From NCBI GenBank assembly GCA_021161765.1, contig JAGGZZ010000211.1, forward strand, positions 1-14,429: DNA of 14,429 nucleotides, read 5' to 3'. Both the position numbers and the translations under genes were made by a program. This DNA comes from Candidatus Methanophagales archaeon. Its GTDB lineage: Archaea > Halobacteriota > Syntropharchaeia > Alkanophagales > Methanospirareceae. Within the stretch, counting starts at the first letter, position 1. Each line of letters starts with the position of its first letter. Shown one piece after another: positions 6,874-13,477 of the stretch. The notes beneath the pieces were generated by a model that was given only the letters and a program-made list of their open reading frames with translations, had not been told where the DNA came from and searched no databases.

Positions 6874-7054
6874 AAATAAATTATTGACGCAGATTAACGC
6901 TTGTGGGCTCTGCCCACGTCCCCGCAAGCCCTGAAAGGGCTTAATGATAAGAATCAACACGGTTAAATTTAACAAAAATAAATCTGCGTAAATCAGTGTA
7001 AATCTGTGTCTTAAATAGAAGGATGCTATACCTTATAATATACAACAAAAAAGG
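6874..7054 (+). repeat. Duplicated intergenic element, copy B (upstream of the aminotransferase)
   Basis: The second copy of the 6173-6350 element in the same orientation. It keeps both hairpins: GTGGGC-TCT-GCCCAC at 6903-6917 and AAGCCC-TGAAA-GGGCTT at 6926-6942. It also keeps the AAATAAATTA left flank and the TTAAATAGAA right flank. Its right end carries AATCTGCGTAAATCAGTG followed by AAATCTGTGTC, inversely related to GACGCAGATT at its left end. Similarity continues through the TATA region to the AAAAAAGG just before the aminotransferase ATG. Confidence 0.8.
7032..7043 (+). promoter_or_regulatory. TATA box of the aminotransferase gene
   Basis: CTTATAATATAC lies 15-26 nt before the ATG at 7058. 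The segment TATACCTTATAATATACAAC aligns with the Lrp promoter's TATACTTTATATACAAGAAC, so the two core promoters are homologous. Confidence 0.5.
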
Positions 7055-7057
7055 AGT

Positions 7058-8227
7058 ATGAACTCAGACAGAGTAGCAGATAGGGTAAAAGGACTAAAGG
7101 GTTCTGGGATAAGGGAGTTCTTTGATATCGCGCAGCAGACGGAAGGAGCGATTTCATTGGGTGTCGGCGAGCCGGATTTCGTAACCCCGTGGAGTATACG
7201 GGAAGCGTGCATATTCTCGTTAGAAAAAGGATATACATCCTATACGAGCAACTGGGGTCTGCTGGAGTTAAGGGAGATGATTTCAGACCGGGTTTATACG
7301 GATGATTCCGTGTATTACGACCCGGAAGGTGAGATACTCATAACAACAGGCGTAAGCGAAGCATTTGACCTCGCCGTTCGTGCTATCGCCGATCCTGGCG
7401 ACGAGGTGATAATTCACGAGCCCTCTTATGTGAGTTACAAGCCCTGCACGCTATTTACTGGCGCGAGTCCGGTCTGCGTGGATACTGGGGTTGAGGACGA
7501 ATTCAAACTGAGGGCGGAAAAACTGGAACAAAAAATAACGGATAAGACAAAAGCGATTATTTTGAGCTATCCTAACAACCCCACAGGAGCAACACTGAGC
7601 AGAAAGGACCTGGAAGAGATAGCAGATGTGGTGACCGAGCACGATTTGCTTGTTATTTCGGATGAGGTCTACGGCAAGCTGACGTATGATGGCAAACATA
7701 CCTGCTTCTCATCGCTCAACGGAATGAAGGACAGGACGATACTGCTGAATGGTTTCTCGAAGGCGTATGCAATGACCGGATGGCGATTAGGGTATGCTGC
7801 GGGGAATAAAGACATAATAGAAGCGATGATGAAGATACATCAGTATATAATGCTCTGCGCGCCGATTACGGCACAGATGGCGGCGATGGAAGCTTTGAGA
7901 ACCAATGACGAAATGGAGCGGATGGTGAGCGAATACAACCGGAGAAGAAGGTTGATGGTAGAAGGACTGCGAGAAATAGGGCTGAGCTGTTTTGAGCCAA
8001 AAGGTGCGTTTTATACGTTCCCGTCTATTGAGAATACGGGTTTCAAAACTTCGGAAGCGTTTGCGAAGCGGCTGCTTTTAGAGGAGAAGGTAGTGGTAAT
8101 ACCGGGCAGCGTATTTGGTGCTTCGGGGGAGAGGTTTGTAAGGTGTTCTTATGCGGTATCGCAGTATGAGATAAAGGAAGCTTTGGAGAGGATGGGGAGG
8201 TTTTTGGAAGGGCACCGTGTGGTGTAA
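7058..8227 (+). CDS. Class I/II PLP-dependent aminotransferase (AspC/AspB-like)
   Basis: A 389-residue fold-type I aminotransferase of normal length. The motifs seen are LGVGEPDFVTP (~34-44), TTGVSEAFDLAVRAIADPGD (~96-115, the glycine-rich PLP region), YPNNPTGATLS (~171-181, substrate/PLP contacts), SDEVYGKLTYDG (~201-212, PLP ring contacts) and LLNGFSKAYAMTGWRLGYAAG with the Schiff-base Lys235. Arg362 in RFVRCSYA probably binds the substrate carboxylate. It transfers amino groups between amino acids and 2-oxo acids. Substrate (aspartate, aromatic or broad) is not readable from the motifs. Start: ATG 7058 after AAGGAG. Its promoter element duplicates that of the upstream Lrp gene, suggesting shared control. 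Stops with TAA. Confidence 0.93.
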   Translation: MNSDRVADRVKGLKGSGIREFFDIAQQTEGAISLGVGEPDFVTPWSIREACIFSLEKGYTSYTSNWGLLELREMISDRVYTDDSVYYDPEGEILITTGVSEAFDLAVRAIADPGDEVIIHEPSYVSYKPCTLFTGASPVCVDTGVEDEFKLRAEKLEQKITDKTKAIILSYPNNPTGATLSRKDLEEIADVVTEHDLLVISDEVYGKLTYDGKHTCFSSLNGMKDRTILLNGFSKAYAMTGWRLGYAAGNKDIIEAMMKIHQYIMLCAPITAQMAAMEALRTNDEMERMVSEYNRRRRLMVEGLREIGLSCFEPKGAFYTFPSIENTGFKTSEAFAKRLLLEEKVVVIPGSVFGASGERFVRCSYAVSQYEIKEALERMGRFLEGHRVV

Positions 8228-8315
8228 ATTCCAAACTCGTAAGTGAGCCCATTCCTCGCCACCCCAGAATAAAATTAGGGGGCATCCTCGTTGTTTATCT
8301 TTCCGTAGCACTTTA

Positions 8316-8399
8316 TCAGTCTTCCTCCAATATTCTGTTGATTTCCTTCATCACCACGGGATTTATTGATACTTCCAATCCATAAGAAGTGGGTTTAGA
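8316..8399 (-). pseudogene. Possible C-terminal gene fragment
   Basis: On the minus strand the frame ends SYGLEVSINPVVMKEINRIL-EED at a TGA (8318-8316), which is protein-like. Upstream in this frame the sequence turns hydrophobic and nonsensical and lies antisense to the winged-helix pseudogene, so only about 28 codons look real. No family assigned. The rest of the 8228-8442 gap holds no other recognisable gene. Confidence 0.2.
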
Positions 8400-8442
8400 G
8401 ATTAAATATATCAAAGGTATAATAAATACAGAGGTAATAAAA

Positions 8443-8799
8443 ATGGCGTTAAAACACATATTTGGAGAAACTCCGGTAGTAAAGATACTTGATTTTTTGA
8501 TTGACCACAAAGGATATGAGTACTCTAAGACGGAGATTGCCGAGAACTAGGATATCGCATAGACGGCACTTAACGGGCATTGGGCGCTATTAGTGGAATG
8601 GGAATTTGTAAAAGAGAGCAGAAAGATAGGGAATGAAACGCTGTATAAATTGAACGAAGAGAATACGATGGTAAGAAAACTACTTGAATTCGATCATGAA
8701 GCGGCAGTGTATATGTCAGAAAGGATTGTAGAAAAAGAAACGGCGATAGAAAAGGTGCATAGGGTAACAACAGTAGAAGCGATTAAAATTCATGGATAG
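8443..8799 (+). pseudogene. Winged-helix DNA-binding protein gene with two in-frame TAG codons
   Basis: One frame runs from ATG 8443 to TAG 8797-8799 (118 codons), interrupted by TAG at 8548-8550 and 8560-8562 (codons 36 and 40). Before the stops it reads MALKHIFGETPVVKILDFLI then DHKGYEYSKTEIAEN, an ArsR/MarR-like first helix pair. After them it reads HWALLVEWEFVKESRKIGNE then TLYKLNEENTMVRKLLEFD, the wing. The stops fall in the recognition helix, where related proteins as I recall them read like NAGIARTTLYRHW. Here G, T, Y and R positions of that segment are also changed, which points to decay rather than recoding. A GAGGT ribosome-binding sequence (8431-8435) and a TATA-like AAATATAT (8404-8411) remain upstream. 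Confidence 0.7.
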
Positions 8800-9037
8800 C
8801 AACGAAAAAAAACCTTAATCACACCGGTTCCACCTTTCCAAATAGGCACGTTTTCCGCATCTATTGTTACGTATCCCTCCTTAAAATTGCTGGTTGACGT
8901 TATTTCTTTTTCTAACAGTTTTATCCAATCATCAACATCGAGGATGTAGAAATCAGACCTTTCGTCTACGCTTTTATCTTAAAATCTACGAAGACAAGAA
9001 AATCATTCTTTCTGAACTTAAGATGCCTGCACTTAAC
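8790..9037 (-). pseudogene. Remnant of a hypothetical protein, frameshifted
   Basis: Two minus-strand frames make one sensible segment. They are VKCRHLKFRKNDFLVFVDFK (9037 to ~8980) and, after a shift at about 8975, VDERSDFYILDVDDWIKLLE continuing to YVTIDAENVPIWKGGTGV near 8820. The reading ends at TGA 8792-8790, just after a run of eight T's on that strand, so the last few residues may be out of frame. The VK-C/FLVFVDFK pattern recalls the core strands of PD-(D/E)XK nucleases, but this is only a guess. The 5' part is absent. It overlaps the winged-helix pseudogene end by 10 nt in convergent orientation. Confidence 0.45.
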
Positions 9038-9117
9038 TTAAGTACAGGGGCATGTGACTTACTCTTATTACCTATTTTTTAAAAGTTAAAATATAAAACA
9101 AAAAAACATTGCTATTT

Positions 9118-9158
9118 ATAAACAGATAATGTTTATATGGTATGAATTATCTGTTTAT
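9118..9158. promoter_or_regulatory. 13-bp perfect inverted repeat flanking the TATA box of the surface-protein gene
   Basis: ATAAACAGATAAT (9118-9130) and its exact reverse complement ATTATCTGTTTAT (9146-9158) are separated by 15 bp that hold TTTATAT (9132-9138). The palindrome thus brackets the likely TATA box of the gene starting at 9221. A protein bound to both half-sites would cover or frame the TBP site, so this is a strong candidate operator. An RNA hairpin is less likely because transcription should begin near 9158-9165, beyond the repeat. Confidence 0.6.
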
Positions 9159-9220
9159 TGTACCACTTAAAAACTGAGGACGAGATGATGGGAAGAACAG
9201 GTAAGGAAGGAGGGATGCGT

Positions 9221-11527
9221 ATGAAAAACATCTTCGCTGCTGCCGTTTTCATCACGGTAGTAATGGCAATTGTGCTTGTTGCTTTTTCATCTACGGTGTC
9301 TGCGACGCTCTATAACAGAACTTACACGCTGACTGGAGGTAATATTACATACACAGGAGGTTTTGAGTCAGAGCCTGATGAAGAGATGAAAAAAATTAAA
9401 GATGAGAAAACGGGTGAAATTTCGAACGTCTATGCTGGTGAGAAGATTAGATTTCTCTGCGTGAATGGGTCTGTTTCGGTGACGGTTTCAGGACCTTATA
9501 CGAAGACTACGGCAGTGGAGTGCTCGGGAGTACCGCACATAGATAACGATGTAGATGCTGGAGAGGAGTGGGACTCAGAGGGAAAACCCACAAGGGGCTA
9601 CTACAGGGTAGAGGACTCTAATCTTGAAGGCGGCTGGTTTCAGCTCATGACGCAGTCGTTTAGCGTTGAGATTGCTGGAAAAAAGAAGAAAGCGAGGGAG
9701 GGCGAGAATTTTAGCCTCAGGATAAAGAGTAACAACAAGAAACAGGGCGTGATGAAGCTGACCCTTGAAGACAATGAAGGTTTTTCGATAACGGATGTCA
9801 ATGGCACGGACATATACGAGGTTTTCGTACCTTACAAGAAGGAGCGGGAGTTTGTAGGATTTGCAGATAATAAAACCGTGGAAGAAATAGTTATCGAAGA
9901 TGTGGAAGGGATAAATATCAGTGAAGACAAAGAGCTCGTTTTCGATACCTCAAAGCTGGACATAGAAGAAGGTAAATACAAGATAATCTTAGAAGACTAT
10001 GCAACAGAGGCGAAGGACGACGTGAAAATAGAAGCTGAAAAAAGGTATCTGAAAGTGGAATGCGATGATGTCGTGAAGGGTGAGGACATTGTCATAATAA
10101 TAAGAAGTTCATTCTACAAGAAAGAAGCAAACGTTATTGTTGAGGGTATTCCAGAGAAGGAAGGTAAAAAGAAGGTAAAGCTTGACGAGGACGGCAAAAA
10201 AAAGGTAAAAATTCATACTGAAAATGTGGACTACGGCACGTATGAGATAACCGTTGAAATTTGCGGCGATAGCATGAAGGAAACCAAATATGTGACGGTA
10301 AAGAGAAGTGGGACGAGTTTAGAAGTGCCTGAAGATGCCACTGTCGGTGACATTGTACACATAAAAGGGACTGCCGCGTCCGGCGATTTCGCCGTGGTTC
10401 TCGTTGATGACGTATTCAAGAACAAAGCACGAATAAGCGATGAAAAATTCGCGTGGGACTGGGACACCGGCGGCGAACCCGCGGAATACCGTGAGATAGA
10501 GGTTTTTATAGTAAACGAAAGCGAATTGCCTTCCACACCCGTTGGAGAAACCATCGGTGATGACTGGCAGCGAGAGCATGGTGTGGACGCATCTGCAACT
10601 ATATTCTTGTTTCTGCCAACGTTCAGCATGACCGTCCCGAAATGCATAGCCAGGGGTGATGACGTGGTAGTAAGTGGCACTGCTATCGGCACAGCTCACG
10701 TTTTTGTTATCGCCATCAACTACAAAGGTGAAGTGGTGTTCCCACCGGGTGGAACGGCAGGCGCGATAAATGCGAGGACGACTTCTGTTGAGGATGGCAA
10801 ATGGGAGGAAACTATTAGCGAGCTTGATTCCGGAAGGTATACCGTGATTGCACTTTACGAAGGAAAAGATGGGATAACTGATGCCATAAAAGGTGGTATG
10901 TGGGAAGCAGGTGACAAAGGCAAGACGCTGGAGCAAAGGGTGGCGATTCTTGAGGATGCAATAACCTCGGCAGGCAGTGACGACCTGTTTGAGCGCGCTG
11001 AGTTCTCTGTTCATACACCGAAGGTCATTTTGAAAGAGCCGAAAACAGTAGTGGAAATAGGTGATGAGATAACCGTAAAAGCAGAAACAAACATAAGAGA
11101 AGGCGAGAAGGCTTTTATTTCGCTCTTCCAGAACTCAAGCTCGAACAACTTGAAGAAGACTTTTGCTCGCGTCGAGAACGGCAGCGTGAATGCGAGCATC
11201 AATACGAGCGGGCTGTTACCTGGCAAATATAATATAGCAGTGGACATCAGTGGAAGGGCTTCTGCTGAAAAGGAGATAACACTGGTGGATAAAAAGGAAG
11301 TTGTGGAGGAGGGCAAAGAGGAAATAGCACAAAATGTATCTGTGACCGAGCCCGGAACAGCGGAAGAAGCGAATGAAAGTATAGGCGAAGAGAAAGATGA
11401 AATAAACGAAAGTTATGAAGAGGAGGAGAAACAAAAAATACCGATAAACGTCTGGGATTTGGTTATTGCTGTCGTCGTGGCGAGTGCTATTTTGGCTGTG
11501 GCGAGGCGCAGGCGTGGGCGGCGTTGA
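9221..11527 (+). CDS. Putative S-layer-like surface glycoprotein
   Basis: A 768-residue secreted protein. Residues 1-28 form a signal peptide (MKNIFAAAVFITVVMAIVLV..., likely cleavage after VSA). The body is a series of beta-rich segments about 80-110 residues long (for example SLEVPEDATVGDIVHIKGTA and KTVVEIGDEITVKAETN) that look like Ig-type repeats. About fifteen N-X-S/T sequons (NRT, NIT, NGS, NFS, NNS-type) suggest heavy N-glycosylation. A Glu-rich stalk (~690-740) leads to one C-terminal membrane helix (VWDLVIAVVVASAILAV) and a basic ARRRRGRR anchor. This is the classic archaeal cell-envelope architecture. I chose ATG 9221 over longer forms because AAGGAGGG (about 9207-9214) sits 7 nt upstream and the signal peptide starts there. 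The exact family is not recognised, and whether it is the main S-layer protein is unknown. Confidence 0.8.
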   Translation: MKNIFAAAVFITVVMAIVLVAFSSTVSATLYNRTYTLTGGNITYTGGFESEPDEEMKKIKDEKTGEISNVYAGEKIRFLCVNGSVSVTVSGPYTKTTAVECSGVPHIDNDVDAGEEWDSEGKPTRGYYRVEDSNLEGGWFQLMTQSFSVEIAGKKKKAREGENFSLRIKSNNKKQGVMKLTLEDNEGFSITDVNGTDIYEVFVPYKKEREFVGFADNKTVEEIVIEDVEGINISEDKELVFDTSKLDIEEGKYKIILEDYATEAKDDVKIEAEKRYLKVECDDVVKGEDIVIIIRSSFYKKEANVIVEGIPEKEGKKKVKLDEDGKKKVKIHTENVDYGTYEITVEICGDSMKETKYVTVKRSGTSLEVPEDATVGDIVHIKGTAASGDFAVVLVDDVFKNKARISDEKFAWDWDTGGEPAEYREIEVFIVNESELPSTPVGETIGDDWQREHGVDASATIFLFLPTFSMTVPKCIARGDDVVVSGTAIGTAHVFVIAINYKGEVVFPPGGTAGAINARTTSVEDGKWEETISELDSGRYTVIALYEGKDGITDAIKGGMWEAGDKGKTLEQRVAILEDAITSAGSDDLFERAEFSVHTPKVILKEPKTVVEIGDEITVKAETNIREGEKAFISLFQNSSSNNLKKTFARVENGSVNASINTSGLLPGKYNIAVDISGRASAEKEITLVDKKEVVEEGKEEIAQNVSVTEPGTAEEANESIGEEKDEINESYEEEEKQKIPINVWDLVIAVVVASAILAVARRRRGRR

Positions 11528-11602
11528 CACCTGCACCTTTTATTCGGGCGTAACAATCGCTAAGAAATCAACCCTGTCAAAAATTGCTTAGGTTTTCTGG
11601 TG

Positions 11603-11632
11603 CCTCTGCGTTCTCCGTGTGCTCTGCGGTGG
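11603..11632 (+). repeat. Dispersed CTCTGCG-type intergenic repeat
   Basis: CCTCTGCGTTCTCCGTGT followed by GCTCTGCGGTGG is a pyrimidine/G triplet-like motif. It resembles the CTCTGTGT...CTCTGCGGTG repeats I know from intergenic regions of many archaea and bacteria. It sits between the surface-protein stop and the LeuA/CimA promoter. Confidence 0.45.
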
Positions 11633-11648
11633 AATTTATTTTTATTTT

Positions 11649-11658
11649 TATTTTTAAA
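11649..11658 (+). promoter_or_regulatory. TATA-like box of the LeuA/CimA-family gene
   Basis: TATTTTTAAA lies 41-50 nt before ATG 11699, at the end of a TTTTTA-rich tract (11634-11658) that may also terminate the upstream transcript. Predicted start is near 11680. An AAGGGG ribosome-binding sequence follows at 11685-11690. Confidence 0.35.
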
Positions 11659-11698
11659 CCATTAAATTAAAGCAGATTATTACAAGGGGAACCGAGCA

Positions 11699-13204
11699 AT
11701 GCACGAAAAGAATAGAATAATAGAAATCTTCGATACGACACTACGAGATGGCGAGCAAACGCCGGGCATTTCGTTTACCGCCGAGCAGAAGAGAACGATT
11801 GCAAGGCAGTTGGACGCGCTTGGCGTGGACATAATAGAAGCAGGAACGCCAATTACGTCAAAGGAGGAGAAGGAAGTCGTCCAGCTTATCTGTGACGAGG
11901 GGCTTTCAGCGAAGATATGCGGACTGGCAAGGATTTTAACGCAGGATATTGACGCTTGCGTGGATTGCGGCGTTGACATGATTCATATATTCGTACCGAG
12001 CTCAGCGATTCAGCGCGAGCACACGACAAAGATGAGCGAAGCCCAGGTGAAGGAGCAAGCCTATAAGATGACGAGATATGTCAAGGAACGCGGTTTTATG
12101 TGCATGTTTTCAGCAATGGATGCAACGCGGACGCGATTGGAGTTTCTGATAGATTTATACAAAACCGCGGAAGAAGCAGGTGCGGACATCTTAAATGTGC
12201 CTGATACAGTGGGCGTCAGCGAACCGTTTGCGATGTACGAGCTTGTGGGCGAGATATATCGTGCCGTGAAGGTTCCAATCAGCATACACTGCCATAACGA
12301 CTTCGGGCTCGCGGTAGCGAACAGTTTGGCGGCAGTGAAGGCAGGTGCTTCGGAAGTACAGGTATCGGTGAATGGAATAGGTGAACGAGCGGGAAATGCA
12401 GACCTCGTTGAGACAGTGATGAGCTTGAACTCGATTTACGGGCTGAAAACGAACATAAAAACAGAACGGTTATTCGAGATGGCAAAGCTTATTGAACGCT
12501 TAACAGGCATACCAATCCCCGTAACCAAACCCGTGGTTGGCGAGAATGCGTTCTCTCACGAGTCCGGGATACACACGCACGGCGTAATGGTGAGAAGTGA
12601 TACGTTTGAGCCCGGGATAATGACGCCTGAAATGGTGGGGCATAGAAGGCGAATTGTGCTCGGCAAGCATACGGGGAAGCATTCGGTAGCGAAGAAATTA
12701 TCGGAAATCGGGATGTCGCCATCGAAAGAAGAACTGGAAGAAATACTCGAAAGGATAAAGGAGCTTGGTGCGAGCGGTAAACGAGTTACCGATGACGACC
12801 TGTTCAGCATAGCGGAAGTGGTAATGGGCGAAATTGCACGGCACGAGCGAATAGTAGAACTGAAAGAGCTCTCGGTGATGACCGGGAACAATTTGATACC
12901 CACAGCATCGCTGAAAGCGGTAGTGCGAGGGAAGGAATGCACGTCCGCACAGATGGGGCTTGGTCCTGTAGATGCCGCGTTAAAAGCGATTCAACAGGTA
13001 ATAGGCGGGGAAATAGACGGTGACATTGAGCTTAAAGACTTCAGAATAGAAGCGATAACCGGCGGTTCCGATGCGCTCGCAGAAGTAATCGTGGGTGTAA
13101 AGAAAGGCGACAGGATGGTAACGGCACGCGGCGTACGTGAAGACATTGTAATGGCTTCGGTAGAGGCGTTTATCAATGCGGTGAATCGGTTGATGCAGAG
13201 ATAA
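11699..13204 (+). CDS. 2-isopropylmalate / (R)-citramalate synthase family enzyme (LeuA/CimA type)
   Basis: A 501-residue DRE-TIM metallolyase that condenses acetyl-CoA with a 2-oxo acid. Signature DTTLRDGEQTPG (~12-23, Arg16 and Asp17), metal site SIHCHNDFGLAVANSLA (His197, His199), NGIGERAGNADL with Asn233, and HESGIHTHG (~287-295). A C-terminal regulatory (LeuA-dimer) domain follows (~385-501), ruling out the shorter AksA/homocitrate form. Substrate cannot be fixed: archaeal LeuA (2-oxoisovalerate, leucine) and CimA (pyruvate, isoleucine) have the same layout and length (about 490-520). An oddity is that the usual FSAEDA(T/G)R segment reads FSAMDATR, so the active-site Glu is Met140. No leuB, leuC or leuD is adjacent. 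Start: ATG 11699 after AAGGGGAA. Stops with TAA. Confidence 0.88.
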   Translation: MHEKNRIIEIFDTTLRDGEQTPGISFTAEQKRTIARQLDALGVDIIEAGTPITSKEEKEVVQLICDEGLSAKICGLARILTQDIDACVDCGVDMIHIFVPSSAIQREHTTKMSEAQVKEQAYKMTRYVKERGFMCMFSAMDATRTRLEFLIDLYKTAEEAGADILNVPDTVGVSEPFAMYELVGEIYRAVKVPISIHCHNDFGLAVANSLAAVKAGASEVQVSVNGIGERAGNADLVETVMSLNSIYGLKTNIKTERLFEMAKLIERLTGIPIPVTKPVVGENAFSHESGIHTHGVMVRSDTFEPGIMTPEMVGHRRRIVLGKHTGKHSVAKKLSEIGMSPSKEELEEILERIKELGASGKRVTDDDLFSIAEVVMGEIARHERIVELKELSVMTGNNLIPTASLKAVVRGKECTSAQMGLGPVDAALKAIQQVIGGEIDGDIELKDFRIEAITGGSDALAEVIVGVKKGDRMVTARGVREDIVMASVEAFINAVNRLMQR

Positions 13205-13252
13205 TTGCTCAATATCTGGGGGGGCATAAATCCTAAGTACAAAACTCTAAAT

Positions 13253-13275
13253 AAGCCCCTACTGGGCTTGCGGGG
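13253..13275 (-). repeat. Hairpin module related to the duplicated element, copy C (inverted)
   Basis: AAGCCC-CTACT-GGGCTT followed by GCGGGG is the reverse complement of the CCCCGC + AAGCCC-TGAAA-GGGCTT module in copies A and B. It differs only in three loop bases. It lies 48 nt after the LeuA/CimA stop, where it may also act as a transcript-end structure. Confidence 0.6.
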
Positions 13276-13277
13276 TT

Positions 13278-13296
13278 ACCGGGGCATAGCCCCGGT
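13278..13296 (+). terminator. G-C rich hairpin downstream of the LeuA/CimA gene
   Basis: ACCGGGGC-ATA-GCCCCGGT is a perfect 8-bp stem with a 3-nt loop, followed within 20 nt by a T-rich stretch (CCTTTCTTTT). It resembles an intrinsic terminator, but such hairpins are not known to be required in archaea. It may simply be part of the surrounding repeat cluster. Confidence 0.4.
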
Positions 13297-13339
13297 CTAA
13301 ACAAACCTTTCTTTTAGGATTTTGGCATTGTTTAGGATT

Positions 13340-13362
13340 AAGCCCTTTCAGGGTTTTCGGGG
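13340..13362 (-). repeat. Hairpin module related to the duplicated element, copy D (inverted)
   Basis: AAGCCCTTTCAGGGTTTTCG then GGG matches the reverse complement of the copy A/B module at 21 of 23 positions. The two differences are in the right arm and flank. With copy C it forms a cluster of three hairpins in the 275-bp gap 13205-13480, which also holds a TTTAGGAT direct repeat (13313-13320 and 13331-13338). Confidence 0.6.
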
Positions 13363-13477
13363 AGCGTGCCTCGCAGCCTAACGGTTAAACTTAAGATAAA
13401 CCGAGGACATTTTTGACGGTAAAATTTCTTTCCTCTATCACTTCTAGACCGCCATCCTTTTTCTCTATTTTTATAAA

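Noticed and set aside
8548..8562. Pyrrolysine insertion at the two TAG codons
   Set aside because: Three intact genes in this window end with TAG, no pyl genes are in view, and the neighbouring recognition-helix residues are also degraded.
10319..11014. Long minus-strand open frame (231 codons) inside the surface-protein gene
   Set aside because: It is antisense to a clearly coding gene, has no family-like motifs, and its composition is that of a complement shadow.
13394..13477. C-terminal extension of the IS630 transposase
   Set aside because: The 28 in-frame codons after the TAA are protein-like but do not resemble the known IS630 C-terminus (FIWKSIK type), so I did not count them as part of the transposase.
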